A stretch of 64,000 nt of DNA from Apiotrichum sp. Y4204 (Eukaryota > Basidiomycota > Tremellomycetes > Trichosporonales > Trichosporonaceae). The position numbers and the translations under genes were made by a program. Positions 34,501 through 45,344 of the stretch are shown here, in pieces. The stretch's first letter is position 1, and every line of letters starts with the position of its first letter. Where the stretch lies: positions 186,001 to 250,000 of the forward strand of contig JAMYHL010000016.1 of assembly GCA_025531455.1 (NCBI GenBank), in the 5' to 3' direction. Below the pieces are notes generated by a model. That model did no database searches. It saw nothing but the letters and a program-made list of their open reading frames with translations, and was not told the origin of the DNA.

Positions 34501-35974
34501 ACATGAGTCAAAGTTCAATAAGACAAGTACTACGCACAATGGATGCAATTGACTTGACCTGAACGAGGAGAGCAACGGCACCCAAGTACTGGCGCCATTC
34601 ATTTCCTGTGAGATCGGGAGTGGGATTGATCTTGAACCATTCTTGGAAGAAGAGACTCAGTGTAGGCGTAATAACGTCGGCCATGCTACCTCCCGTGAAA
34701 CCAGCTGCCAGATCGTTGAGGAATGGAAGGAGATCAGTGGGAGCCAAAGCCTCCGCTGTCTTCGATGGCGCCGAGGGCGTCGACGAAGTGTAAGGATCAC
34801 CGCCGCCGGAATTTGTTTGGGTTACATTGAGGAGCAAAGGGAGAAATTCTGCTGGGCCGACCGGGCGTCTTGATTGTGTCAGTTCTGTCCGAAACGTGTA
34901 GCTTGATACCTACCCAGGCGGCTGTGGAAACATGGATGGATCTTCAAGCGTCAACCCGCAGTACGATATGATCAGACGTTTCAGTTCGCCAAACGACTCG
35001 ACCCAAGTGGCCTTTTCCTCTTTGCTGTAGGCAAAACGGGCGAACTCTCGGTTCGCCATGTAGAGCCGTTTCCAACACCCGGTGAGATACTCGAACACCG
35101 TCTGGTCCTTGGGCATTCCCGATAGAATGTTCAACTGATCCTGATCACCCCTAATGTTCGTTAGCGGACACGTCGCACCAGAAACTTACGATGTAGCCAT
35201 GGAAGTCATGTCAAGTTGCAAACGCGCCACAAGAAGTCGATCCCTGAGGTTCATGTTAATCTTGAGGTGAGAGGGATCGTCTGCAATCAGATATCATTCG
35301 GCTTGAGTCCTCTTACCAGGGTGCTCCTCCCGGATTTCCTGCTCCAAGTCTTTGAGCCAACAAAGTTTCCAGTTGCTGGCTGCTGCGACCGCCTTCTGCA
35401 AATGCATTAGATTGCACACACTGTACATGATGTTCGGATAACTTACGTCCAGGGTGACGGCAAAGATGGTTGACACCTTACTCGCTTCCCAATCAGCATA
35501 CTTCAGAGGAGGAGTCTGCAATGAGGGAGCGGTAGGCGTTGCACGGCCGACGGGGGGCGAAGCGGTCTGCGCAGGTACAGTCTTTCGCTTTATAGGGTTC
35601 GCTGCGGGAGCAGGAGCAGGACTGGGTGTTGGCGATGCTCTCGAGACAGGGGCGGGAGATGAGGAGCTTCCTGATGCTGGCGGAACTGAGGGAGTACGCT
35701 CTAAAGAGAGTAGCCTCGACGCAGCTGATGGAGGAGCACGGGATTCGGCTGCAGGCTGCAAGCCTTGCTGATCATTTCCAGACTGCTCATTCTGGGACGG
35801 GTGAGACGCCTGCGATGCTGGACCACCGAGCCGCGCAAGACGCTTCAAGCGAATCTGTCCTGTCAACAATATGGACTCGTGAAAGTGCAAGGTGGGGGAG
35901 AATTGCCACCTGTTCTCTAATGGCAAAGAGCTTACCTTGTCGGCGTCGCTTAGGTTTTGGTCGTTGCCTGACAT
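31574..35974 (-). CDS. UFD2: Ubiquitin chain elongation factor Ufd2 (E4, U-box)
   Basis: E4 ligase that extends ubiquitin chains on substrates handled by Cdc48 and the proteasome. The start is [13 protein letters not shown] (35974), spliced to [12 protein letters not shown]; residues to about 130 are disordered and Pro/Ser/Ala-rich. The Ufd2 core follows: [37 protein letters not shown] and many helical blocks. The C-terminal U-box reads [49 protein letters not shown] and ends [20 protein letters not shown] with TAG at 31574-31576. At least fifteen short introns break it, including 31831..31879 and 31680..31725 approximately inside the U-box; I have not placed every one. The expected protein is about 1,100-1,200 aa. 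Confidence 0.93.
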
Positions 35975-36534
35975 CGAGAGCGCTACCGTTCAGGGCACCA
36001 GGTGATGAGGGAGGCGATAATGGAGGCGTAAGCTGCTGGGGTGCGACGACAGTGGAGTGTTGCTTGGTTCCCCGCTGAAGTTGCTGGTTCCACGCGGCTG
36101 CTTGATGTATATTGCTCTATGCTAGACTGTTGGTCGTTGGTTGAGTGTCAAACGTTGATGATGGATATGCTGGAACTGTTGAATGAAATGCAATGGATCT
36201 CCGAGTTGATCTGCCAACCTGGGCACGAGTGCTGACGCGTGCGAGCATGCACATCCACCGATCCACCATAGTACCATACCCACCATCACAATGACGCTAC
36301 TCCCTGCAAGTCGATGCAGGGGAGGGGCGTTGGTTTCCCACGGTAGTAGCTATCACCCAGGGCAGGGACGCTTGTCCAAGATTTCATGGCACTCCAGAAC
36401 GGCCACCAGAACGGCCAGAACTGTCCTTTCAACATTTCGCACGATCGCACAACAACAAAACTTGGGCCAACAGCGTTCGCATTCTATCCGCGAGTACTTC
36501 TGTACTTTACACCTAGCCGCCTCAAGCAACAGTC
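35975..36534. promoter_or_regulatory. Divergent promoter region, ufd2 and cbc2
   Basis: A 560-bp gap between divergently read starts. Nothing is coded in it. No clear TATA box was seen. Confidence 0.5.
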
Positions 36535-37386
36535 ATGGCTCACGTCGTCACTCCTCTGGACGTCCCGTCCAGCTACAAGGACAGCCAGTCAGAAGTGAGT
36601 CGTATGCCTCTAGCTCGTTGCTAACCCACCCCAGCTCGATCGCGAGACTGAGCGCCAGCTGTTGTCGTCATCTACCACCCTCTACGTCGGCAATCTCAGC
36701 TTTTACACCACAGAGGCCCAAGTGTATGAGCGTGAGTTGGTGGTGTACTGATATGAACGTCCATCTCTAACCTTGACAGTATTCTCGACTTGTGCCAAAC
36801 CTGAGGAGGGCGGAGGTATCAAAAGGTATCGTGGCCATCCAGAGTCTCTGACCCAATGTACTGACAGCGAGAATCATCATGGGCCTTGATCGTCATCAGA
36901 AGTGAGGAAAGATACTCATCTGCTCAATCGCTGACACACTACAGAACCCCATGTGGTTTTGCCTTCGTCGAGTATTACCTTCATTCGGAAGCCGTTGCCT
37001 GTCTTCGCTATATATCAGGAACAAAGCTGGACGAGCGCATCATCCGTTGCGACTTGGATCCTGGATACAAAGAGGGCCGCCAGTTTGGACGTGGCAAAAG
37101 CGGAGGACAGGTTCGCGACGAGTTCCGCCAGGAGTACGACAGCGGTCGTGGTGGCTGGGGCCACCAGCGTTTGGAACTCGAGCGCCGTCAACAAGAGCAG
37201 GACCGTCTCCGTCAACAGGTCCAGTTCGATACTTATGCCGCTATTGGAGGTCTTGGACAAGCCGGTGCGGATGTCCCGACTGGTGAAGCGGCCGAGCGCA
37301 TCAAGAGGGCCAGGAGCGAAGAGGACGAGTACGAGCGTCGCGATGACGATGAGGGCAAGAGGTTCCGTGGAGTGGAGGCAGAATAA
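36535..37386 (+). CDS. CBC2: Nuclear cap-binding complex small subunit Cbc2 (CBP20)
   Basis: Binds the m7G cap of nascent RNA with the large subunit Cbc1 and supports splicing and export. Exons 36535..36594, 36635..36731, 36780..36825, 36872..36901 and 36945..37386 give 224 aa. The RRM shows RNP2 [11 protein letters not shown] and RNP1 [10 protein letters not shown], with the cap-stacking tyrosine in the family position of [31 protein letters not shown] and [15 protein letters not shown] are the typical C-terminal clamp. A Glu/Arg-rich tail extends past the usual end. The 30-nt exon 36872..36901 (IIMGLDRHQ) is very small. The acceptor CGAG at 36871 was chosen because it alone keeps RIIMGLD in frame. 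Confidence 0.95.
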
Positions 37387-38087
37387 CATCGAGACGCTGA
37401 ATTGGTGTGACGAGCCGAAGTCAACAATGTATTACGTAAAGTACATGTACATACCCTCATTTGTTTCCCAAAACAGGGGTGTAATAACTGGGCTATTCGG
37501 ACTAGCGGACTAGCCAATTAGAGAGGCAGAATCGTCGACAACAAGCTGTTGCACAACTGGGCACTCGCGCACTGGCGCTCTGGGGGGCCCTTGCGGGGTG
37601 TGGCATGGCGCTAGTAGTAGTACTCCCAGTGCCAGCATGAACAGCCGCACCACACACGGGCGGTGCTCTGGCGCTCTGGCGCTCTGGCGATACAAGGTCG
37701 TTGCCATCATCATCATCATCATTATCATCACCGCCGCTGGGACAGCCCTCCTAACCCCCCCGCCCTCCACAGTCCCAATCCAATCCTTCCTCCTCTTCAT
37801 CTTTCCCACTATCCGCACCACAATCCATTCCACTCCATTCATCAACAACTACTGTCATCGACACCGCAACATCATCCTCGGGACCCTATCTCTCCCGTCC
37901 GGTTATCACCCGACAGACCAACACAACCTAGGAACCTCCCGGCAGCACACATTCACACACGCAGGACAGTCGTCGATATTTCCTTGCACACACTCTCAGG
38001 ACTCAGCCTCCGTTAACACACACACGCGTTCGTCAGCCTCCCCTCCCATTGCGTACGCGTGTTCGCATTCCACACGACCACTCGACC
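37387..38087. promoter_or_regulatory. Upstream region and ATG-free leader of snf4
   Basis: No gene is supported. A GCTCTGGCG tract repeats at about 37668-37690, and a CATCATCATCAT run lies at about 37707-37725. From about 37640 to the snf4 ATG at 38088 the plus strand has no ATG and is C/T-rich, consistent with a long leader. Confidence 0.5.
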
Positions 38088-39464
38088 ATGTCTTCTGTTC
38101 CAGCTGATAGCATGGCCTGGGCGGGGTCACTGCCCCGACCTGGACGCCGAGCGTCGCAGTCGGCAGCTGGAGCTTCTGTTGTTCGACGACCTTCCCGAGC
38201 AGCACAACTTCCCGTCGCGCCGCCCAAACCTCTTACTCACCAGGAGGCCCTGGAGGCACTCCGTGCTTTCCTCAAGGAACGGTCGTCCTACGATGTCTTC
38301 CCGGTTTCTTTCCGTTTAATCGTGTTGGACAGCCAATTGAAGGTCAAGAAAGCCCTAGACGTGATGTTGCTGTATGGTACGTTTGCCCGATATTTGTTTA
38401 CGGTACGACTGCGACTGCGACTGACAATGCAGGCGTCGTCTCTGCACCTCTGTGGAACACAGCTAGCGCGACGTTCGCTGGCATGTTCACGGTTCAAGAT
38501 GTAATCCATCTTATCCAGTACTATTATCACACGTCTAGCTGGGAGGGAGCAGCTGCAGATGTGGAACAGTTCCGTCTTCAAAGCTTGCGAGGTACGTCTG
38601 CACTTGCATGTCCACTATTCGTCCGATTGTCTAGTCTGTTTCTGACCTGCCAGACATTGAACGTGAGCTTCATGTTCCTCCGCCTCCGCTCCTCGCCATT
38701 CACCCGCTTCGTCCGCTTTTCGATGCCTGCAAATGTCTTATTCAGACACATGCCCGCCGTCTTCCATTGATCGACAAAGACACGCAGACAGATGGTGAAG
38801 TTGTCATCAGTGTTCTCACCCAGTATCGCGTTCTGAAATTCATCGCGATGAACGTAGGTCTACAGCACATGGTTGAGTGCTAACAGTCAGTGTCGGGACA
38901 TTACTCAATACCTCACTGCGGGAGTGCAAGAACTGGGCATTGGCTCCTATGTCAAAGACCCCACGGCTGAGAAGCCGTTCGGCTCGCTGGCAACTGCGAC
39001 TCTCCAAACCACAGTATTCGATGTTGTGCACATGTTCTCTGAACGCGGCATCAGTGCCGTTCCCATCGTCGACGGTGATGGCAAGGTAGTCAACTTGTAT
39101 GAGACGGTCGACGTCATTGTGAGTTCAGCGGATTGCAACAGCGACTGATGCTTAGACCCTGGTTCGCCTTGGGGCTTACCAATCTCTCGATTTCACAATT
39201 GCTCAAGCACTGAAGCAACGCGCGGTTGACTTCCCCGGTGTCGTGACTTGTCACCCAAAGGACTCTCTTGGCGCAATCTTCTCTCTTATCAAGATCCGAC
39301 GTGTTCATCGTCTAGTCGTCGTTGCCGGTTCCGATGACCCTCAGCCTGGCCGGCTTGTTGGTGTCATTAGTCTGAGCGACATTATGAGGCATCTCATCAA
39401 CGAAGGTATCATGCCCGCACATGATGAAGGTGCCGAGTCGACCGTCGATGATGGCAGCGGATGA
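38088..39464 (+). CDS. SNF4: AMP-activated protein kinase gamma subunit Snf4
   Basis: Nucleotide-sensing regulatory subunit of the Snf1/AMPK complex, which controls glucose derepression and energy response. Exons 38088..38376, 38433..38591, 38654..38853, 38891..39118 and 39156..39464 give 394 aa. A disordered N-terminus (to about residue 50) precedes four CBS repeats: AFLKERSSYDVFPVSFRLIV, PLFDACKCLIQTHARRLPLI, TVFDVVHMFSERGISAVPIV, and DSLGAIFSLIKIRRVHRLVV followed by VGVISLSDIMRHLI. These are the CBS positions of yeast Snf4. The 37-bp intron 38854..38890 needs the second CAG (TCAG) for the CRDITQYL continuation. A short acidic C-terminal tail is extra relative to the core fold. Confidence 0.95.
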
Positions 39465-39968
39465 TTAGATTTGTTAGAGTTGTTCCCTGTAGCATCACTT
39501 GTATTTCAACGTTGCCTTTTCACTGCTTGATGTGACTTTTTCAGAAACTGGTATTCTCACCGTGGGGACGACTGGGTAGTCCCGTGCACGAGTGTCGAGG
39601 ACGACGATAGACAGACACTGGGCATGTGGTATATCAGTTCGCGTTCGACCGCAAGGCAGACGATAGACAGTCACTGGGCATATTGGTATATCAGTTAACG
39701 CTGAGCACGCGAGCACGGATATAGTCATATAGCCGCGTGTCCTTCACGTGTTCCGATTTGCGCGTTGGCATGTTGGCACTCTGGCACTCATGGCAGTGAA
39801 CGCGCTGGCGCGGCGCGCGGTGCTTGCAGTCATGCCAGCTGAACCGGCGTAACCGGCCCCACAGGTCACCAAGAACGGTTCCTCCACTCTAGAATGTGCC
39901 AGCCTTCGACATTTCGACAACACCCATCTCATCACAACACAACCCTCGCCACCTAGCCATTCTACACC
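39465..39968. other. Intergenic region between snf4 and sgt2
   Basis: This 504-bp stretch contains two copies of a 37-bp direct repeat (39603-39639 and 39659-39696). No gene is seen. Confidence 0.5.
39603..39696. repeat. Direct repeat, two copies of about 37 bp
   Basis: Copies at 39603-39639 and 39659-39696 share GACGATAGACAG, CACTGGGCAT and GGTATATCAGTT, differing at a few positions and one inserted base. The period is 56 bp. Both copies lie in the 3' flank of snf4. Confidence 0.8.
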
Positions 39969-41169
39969 ATGGCCGACATCAGGAAGAAGCAGCTGGTCTT
40001 CAACATGTACGTACTCGGAAGACGTACCCGCAAAGCCATGCACATCGTCTGACACGCCGACAGCATCGACTTCCTGCGCACTTCTGCCCAGGACGGCACG
40101 ATCAAGGAGGACGACAAGGAGAGCCTCGAGGTTGCCAGTACGTTAACTCGAACTACTTTGATAGCTGACACTAACAGTTCAATGTCTCGCCGAGTCGTTT
40201 GAGGTCGACCCGGACTCGGCTGAGGAGCAGGCTGCCTACTCGATCAAGCCTGCGTCGCTTCTCAGCCTCCTGGACGTCTTCGCGAAGACCAAGAGCAGGG
40301 CAACGCCCGCAGCTACCGCCGCGCCTGCCGCCCCTTCCGGTCCCAGTGGGCCTTCGGCCGACGACAAGGCCAAGGCCGAGGAGCTCAAGGCGAAGGGCAA
40401 CCAGCTCATGGGCAAGAAGTCGTATAACGAAGCCATCGACCAGTACACCGCTGCCATCAAGCTTGACCCCAACCCTATCTACTACTCGAACCGTGCGGCC
40501 GCGTGGGGTGGTCTCGGAAAGCACGAGGAGGCGGTGGAGGACGCCGAGAGGGCAATTGAACTTGACCCCAAGTTTGCGCGCGGATACTCGCGCCTCGGCC
40601 ACGCTCAGTTCTCCCTCGGCGAGTACCAGAAGGCGGTGGAGGCCTACGAGGCCGGTCTCAAGCTTGACCCTTCGAACGCCAACATGAAGTCGTCGCTCGC
40701 TACCGCCAAATCGCGCGCTGCTGAGCAGACCCCCGTTGCGGACCGCTCGGCGGGTGCCGGTGCTGGCGGTGCCGGCGCCGGAGGCATGCCTGACCTTTCG
40801 TCGTTGGCCAGCATGCTCGGCGGCGGCGGCGGTGGTGGCGGCGGCATGCCTGACCTCGCGGCGATGATGAACAACCCTCAGATGATGGCTATGTGCGTCC
40901 ATGTGCGGAAAACAGCGCGCTGACAACTACAGGGCTCAGCAGATGATGGCCAACGGTGGACTCGAGCGCCTCATGGCCAACCCGACCGTGCGCAACATGT
41001 ACGAGAACATGCAGAACGGTGGTGGGATGCCCGACCTCTCTGCTCTGGCAAACGACCCGGCGATGCGCGACCTGTAAGTGTCTCATGGGATAAGCGAAGA
41101 AGCGGTGGCAATGTGCTGACGATCAGTGCCGCCCAGATGGGCGGTGGTGGTGGTGGCGCCGGTCGTTGA
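39969..41169 (+). CDS. SGT2: Sgt2 co-chaperone (SGTA), GET pathway
   Basis: Receives tail-anchored proteins from ribosome-side chaperones and passes them to the Get4/Get5-Get3 machinery; cytosolic. Exons 39969..40006, 40064..40137, 40178..40892, 40933..41073 and 41127..41169 give 336 aa. The N-terminal dimerisation domain reads IIDFLRTSAQDGTIKEDD, followed by SLEVAIQCLAESF. Three TPRs start at KAEELKAKGNQLM (about residue 100) and include IYYSNRAAAWGGLGKHEEAV and FARGYSRLGHAQFSLGEYQK. The C-terminal client-binding region has MMNNPQMMAMAQQMMANGG, NPTVRNMYENM and NDPAMRDLAAQMGGG, with two Gly-rich stretches. Length and order match the family closely. Confidence 0.96.
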
Positions 41170-41445
41170 TTGGGGACGCGATATATATTCTCACTAGTGT
41201 TATATGCATAGGATGGGCGAAGAGATGAGAAGAGAAGGGAACGAGTATGCTGCTTGACACGAGGCTGTGAGCAACATGGGGACCGAAACACGATTCATGC
41301 CTCTCCGTCGTCTGCGGCCATGTCCGGGATCTGTTGCACGTGTGAATGACGACCCTCGGCCCTCAGGACGAGATGTTTACACTTTTACCTCATATTCGAT
41401 CTTCTACCGCTCTTCTTCCTCTGTCCACATTACCATCTATCCAAA

Positions 41446-42266
41446 ATGTCCGGCCGCGTCCTCACATACGATGATGGGCCGATGGTGTGGGTGAGTTGCA
41501 TGACTTGCAGAGTGCAATTTTGGACTGGCGCTGCTAACACGAATAGGTCGACTGCGAGATGACCGGCCTGGACATTAACAACGACCGGATCATCGAGATC
41601 GCCGTGATCATCACCGACGGGCACCTGCGTCCGGTCGATGAGGGCGTCAACTGGGTCATCCGGACGCCGAAGGAAGTCCTCGACGGGCAAGTTGTTCATA
41701 ACCCCGCTCTCAGGATACAGCTAACACCGTCTCCAGAATGGGCGAGTGGTGTACCGAGCAGCACGGCAAGTCGGGGCTTACGAAGGCGTGTCTCGAGTCA
41801 CCGCACTCGTACGACGAGGTGGCCGCCATGGTGCTGCAGTACATCCAGCGCTGGATTCCCGAGAAGGGCGCGGGACTGCTTGCCGGCAGCTCAGTACATG
41901 CCGATATGAGGTGATTACGCGCTGTCGTTGGATTTTCCGCTTATCTCCCAGGTTCTTGCTAGTTGGCATGCCGCAGGTTGTGTCACACCTCTCGTACCGT
42001 ATCGTGGACGTGTCGTCTGTCAAGGTACGATATCTCGCGGCGACGTGGCTTGCTGACGACAGGAAATTGCCAGAAGGTGGTATCCGCAGCTGAGCCGGCG
42101 CGAGAAGGAGTCTCGGAAAACAGAGTCGTCGCACCGCGCCCTCGACGACATCCAAGCTAGCATTCGGGAACTCAAGTTCTACCAGGATCACATCTTTAAG
42201 CCTATTGAAGACGAGAGTGCCAAGCCCGCGTCGTTGCGCGACGCCGCGCTGAAGACGGCGCTTTGA
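41446..42266 (+). CDS. REX2: Oligoribonuclease (Rex2/REXO2, DEDDh exonuclease)
   Basis: Degrades very short RNA oligonucleotides to mononucleotides; usually mitochondrial and cytosolic. Exons 41446..41490, 41547..41686, 41737..41910, 41952..42024 and 42063..42266 give 211 aa. Catalytic motifs: VDCEMTGLDINNDRIIEIAV (Exo I, D and E), GSSVHADMRFLLVGMP (Exo II), YRIVDVSSVKEIARRWYP, and HRALDDIQASIRELKFYQDHIF (Exo III, H and D). No mitochondrial leader is visible before MSGRVLTYDDGPMVW. Intron 41687..41736 has a GC donor (GCAAGT) and is needed to give LDGMGEWCTEQHGKSGLT. Its stop is 13 bp from the stop of the convergent acetyltransferase gene. Confidence 0.94.
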
Positions 42267-42279
42267 GTAACGTCCTTTA

Positions 42280-43077
42280 TCAAAACTCTTTATAGATTAC
42301 AATCGCATCTACGTACTCCTCTTCTCCGTTCGGGCCGGTCTTGAGGCGACCTGCCTTCGGGATCAATCCGACGCGCTGGAAGCCGAGTTTATCCCAGAGA
42401 CGCAGAGATGCGACATTGTCTTTCGTTAGAAGCCCATTAAAGACTGCCCTCGATGACTCACTGTTGTAGACGAGATTAAACACGCTGCTCTTGTAACCAA
42501 GCTTGGGGGCATACACAAGGAAACTTTCAGCAAGGGCACCACCAATCTTCTTTCCGCGCTGGCAAGGAGGGACCAGGAAACCCGCGTTGCAGTTCTTGTT
42601 GTGAGCCATCAACCACATCGCCGTGCGCCTTCGCCCAAAGAGTACTCACGTGACTGCTACGTCCCGGATAGTTAGGCTTAACGTAGTAACATCCGCCGAC
42701 ACATTCTTGCCAGGTACGACCGGCGCGAGCTTCTTCGAGAGACGATGAGGTGGAAGAGGTGGACGAAATGATGCCAATGATGGTTGTTGCACCGAAAAAG
42801 TAGTTGGAAAACTCTTCGCGAGTCATGGGTCCTTCCTGAGGGTATGTCTTGCCCTCTGCGAGCATGATCAATAACTCTGCAAACACTCTGTTGACTATAT
42901 TTCCTTACCGGCGAGCTCGTCATTGAAGACTGACCACAGGTAAGTGATCAGCTCGGGATCAACATCGCCACCGTGGACTGGGTATGTCGTGAGGAAAAGA
43001 TTCTGGGGAAGAGGATATGAGAGAACTGGCAGCTCCACGGTGGGCTTTGCAGAGGTAATGGCTCCGTACGCTGACAT
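42280..43077 (-). CDS. Mpr1-like GNAT N-acetyltransferase
   Basis: GNAT enzyme related to yeast Mpr1, which acetylates the proline analogue azetidine-2-carboxylate and proline-linked aldehydes and lowers oxidative stress. Exons 43077..42909, 42876..42650 and 42594..42280 give 236 aa. Shared landmarks: LAEGKTYPQEGPMTREEFSNYFF, GCYYVKPNYPGRSSHNCNAGFLV, the acetyl-CoA loop QRGKKIGGALAESFL (Q/RxxGxG/A form), LGYKSSVFNLVY, and LRLWDKLGFQRVGLIPKAG. The first intron is only 32 bp. Compared with Mpr1 there is a Ser/Thr-rich insert after IIGIISSTSS. The substrate is inferred from family similarity only. A 19-bp-period repeat array lies about 130 bp upstream of its start. Confidence 0.87.
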
Positions 43078-43208
43078 GGTTATGAGAAGAAGATGGATGT
43101 GTTTTGGACTCGATGGGGATTGTTTTTTTTCTTTCAGACCACTAAATGCCGTACGTCATTTATATAATCAACAAAATGGCCGCGGGCTCCGCTTAGCGGC
43201 ATTGTAAG

Positions 43209-43346
43209 TTGGCCGCAAGACTGGTGGTTGGCCGCACAGCCGGAAGTTGGCCGGGGAGCTGGTGGTTGGCCGCAAAACTGGTGTTGGCCGCACAGTTGGC
43301 GTTTGGCCGCACAGCTGCTACTGGTAGTTGGCCGTGCTGGCCGCCG
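43209..43346. repeat. Minisatellite with 19-bp period, seven units
   Basis: TTGGCC starts units at 43209, 43228, 43247, 43266, 43284, 43303 and 43328, so spacing is 19, 19, 19, 18, 19 and 25. The consensus is close to TTGGCCGCAMAGCTGGTGG, with substitutions between copies. The array lies between the acetyltransferase start (43077) and the end of the transcription factor gene. Confidence 0.9.
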
Positions 43347-43473
43347 GCCAGTTCATTTGCTACGTCCAGGACGGGGTGCTGCACACATCGCGATATCAGA
43401 CTGCTGCCTCAATACCAGAGCATGATGTTCAAGTGCTGCGATGTCAGCAACCATTCCACGTCAACTGAAGCAT

Positions 43474-45344
43474 TCAGTACGTACTAGAACAAGGCCATAC
43501 CGACAGCAGCTCCTCCAAGACTTCAAACACCTGAGAAATAACAGGATCGGCATAGGCACGGAGACATGGTGCTTGGCGAAGGAGTTGAAGAGCGCTTACT
43601 TGTCAGAACACAACTGATGCAGAAATACTGACGTGAAAACAATTGCCAGAAGCCACCATGAGCTTGGAGGGCTGTGGCAGATAGGCTGGAACTGGTTGCA
43701 CTGTCTGATGGTATCAAGTTGAAGCTGAAACCATGCAATCATCTCCTCGTCGTCCAAGTCGCCAAGATGACCCAGGGCAGCGAGTGCCCACTCCTCGGCT
43801 TCCCAAAAGTAAACCTGGTGGTTACCAGGTGATGATCTCCTTTGTGAGTTCTCCGCAATGCCTCGGGCTTCTTGAACCATCTTTGTCTTTGTAGCTTGAT
43901 CGGGAGCATGGTTGACAGCCAGATACCTAAAAGGTCAGGCGCGCCCGACAAACAACGCTGTATACGAACCAAAGACAAATGGAGCGGTGAAGGCCCCAGC
44001 CGCGGCTGCTGTCTGTCTTCGCCGCTGTAACATCCGTGTCGGATGGATCTACTGGGAACAGGGAGCCAAACTGAAGAATGTCAACAGACGGGCATCTTCG
44101 GGCACAGCGGCGAACTCACCCGAGTGGGATCTGCGATCGGAAGTCTGAGGACTTGCTGTTCCGACAGAACTCTCCACAGTGTCGAGTTGGCGGCCAAGAG
44201 GCCTAGGACGGAACACATACGGCGTAGCTCTTCCTTTCGAATGGTGTGCGCAGCACCGCAGCCTTCGACAGCGTTCGTGCAATGATGCTTACAACCTGAC
44301 TTGATGGAACTGGGACAGTGAACCCATTGCCCGCCACAGACCCTAGCACATGTCTCAATGTAGCTCAGTGCAGCGGTGGCTCGGGCAAGATTTTGATGAA
44401 TGTGAGGCTGGAACTCGAAGGCCGCGAGCAATATGGCCGTGTGAACTAAAGTTGGATCTTGAAAACCCACATCCAATGCGTAGTCCAGCATCTTTCTCCC
44501 TTGTTCGGCAAAATGCAGAGCTCGAAGCTGACCGGTCCGGGATGTCCCTCCGCGAAGGAATGTAGTGTGGGAAAGGATCGCAAATACGACGTGGGGCGTG
44601 AGTGTTCTTGCAAACAGCGCTTGAAAGAAGCGACCGCGATGGAAGAAGTTGAACCAGGTGTTTCGATCCTCCAAACTGCAAACGTGTCAGCGCCGCTCAG
44701 AGCTTCAGACCTTGTCACTCGGATATTCAGATTTTCTCCGATCTGATCAACCAAGATGCGACTAACAACTGCCGGCAGTGTTCCACAACCTGATCTTCGG
44801 GAAGCGACTCGAACAGCAGTGTCCACCATGACTCTAAGATTTCTGTTTTCGATGTAGCTGTAGAGGTTGGGAAATGGTCAACGGCTGAGGGCTGGAGCGT
44901 GTTCCCCGTGTCACTATCACTGTGTGGCCAAGCTGAATACCCTGTTCTACCAGAGGGTTTGTTTGGCCCCATATTGGGCGTAACGCAAAAGTTTCGAGGC
45001 CGAAGTCGCCCTCGAAGTATGTCAGCCTTCAACTGTGGGATCCGCAAGCCCAAGCGACGTACCACCTGGCTCTTTGTCGGGTCCGCGGCGCTTCCTCACG
45101 GCGTCATAATGACAGTGGAGACGCTTCTTTTGGCAGTTTGAACAGGTGGGGCGCTCCCCGGGGCATTTGACCTTGCGGCTCCGACAGACAGGTTAAGCAT
45201 TGTTCAAACAATAGAAGCTGAGTGTGGAAAGATCCCAACTCACCAGTACGTGCAGGAAATAAACTGCTTGTCTCGGTTGGCCCCCATGTCAGAGCCTTGC
45301 GGCAAACGAGGAATAACGGGAATTGGTGGGTGTGGAGGAGACAT
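43474..45344 (-). CDS. Zn2Cys6 fungal transcription factor
   Basis: Nuclear DNA-binding regulator. Start MSPPHPPIPVIPRLPQGSDM at 45344. The zinc cluster is split by intron 1 (donor at 45243): exon 1 ends ..ISCTYC and exon 2 continues RSRKVKCPGERPTCSNCQ with the sixth Cys in RLHCHYDAV. Exon 3 (from 45010) holds a Ser/Thr-rich linker and SWWTLLFESLPEDQV. The middle-homology region follows: WFNFFHRGRFFQALFARTL, LRALHFAEQGRKMLDYALDV, TLVHTAILLAAFEFQPH, STLWRVLSEQQVLRLPI, VYFWEAEEWALAALGHLGDL. The last exon reads ALQLLRQAPCLRAYADPVIS, then VFEVLEELLSVWP to TGA at 43474-43476. A further splice could move the end to about 43445. About eight exons; target genes are unknown. The domain order matches a common basidiomycete regulator type. 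Confidence 0.78.
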
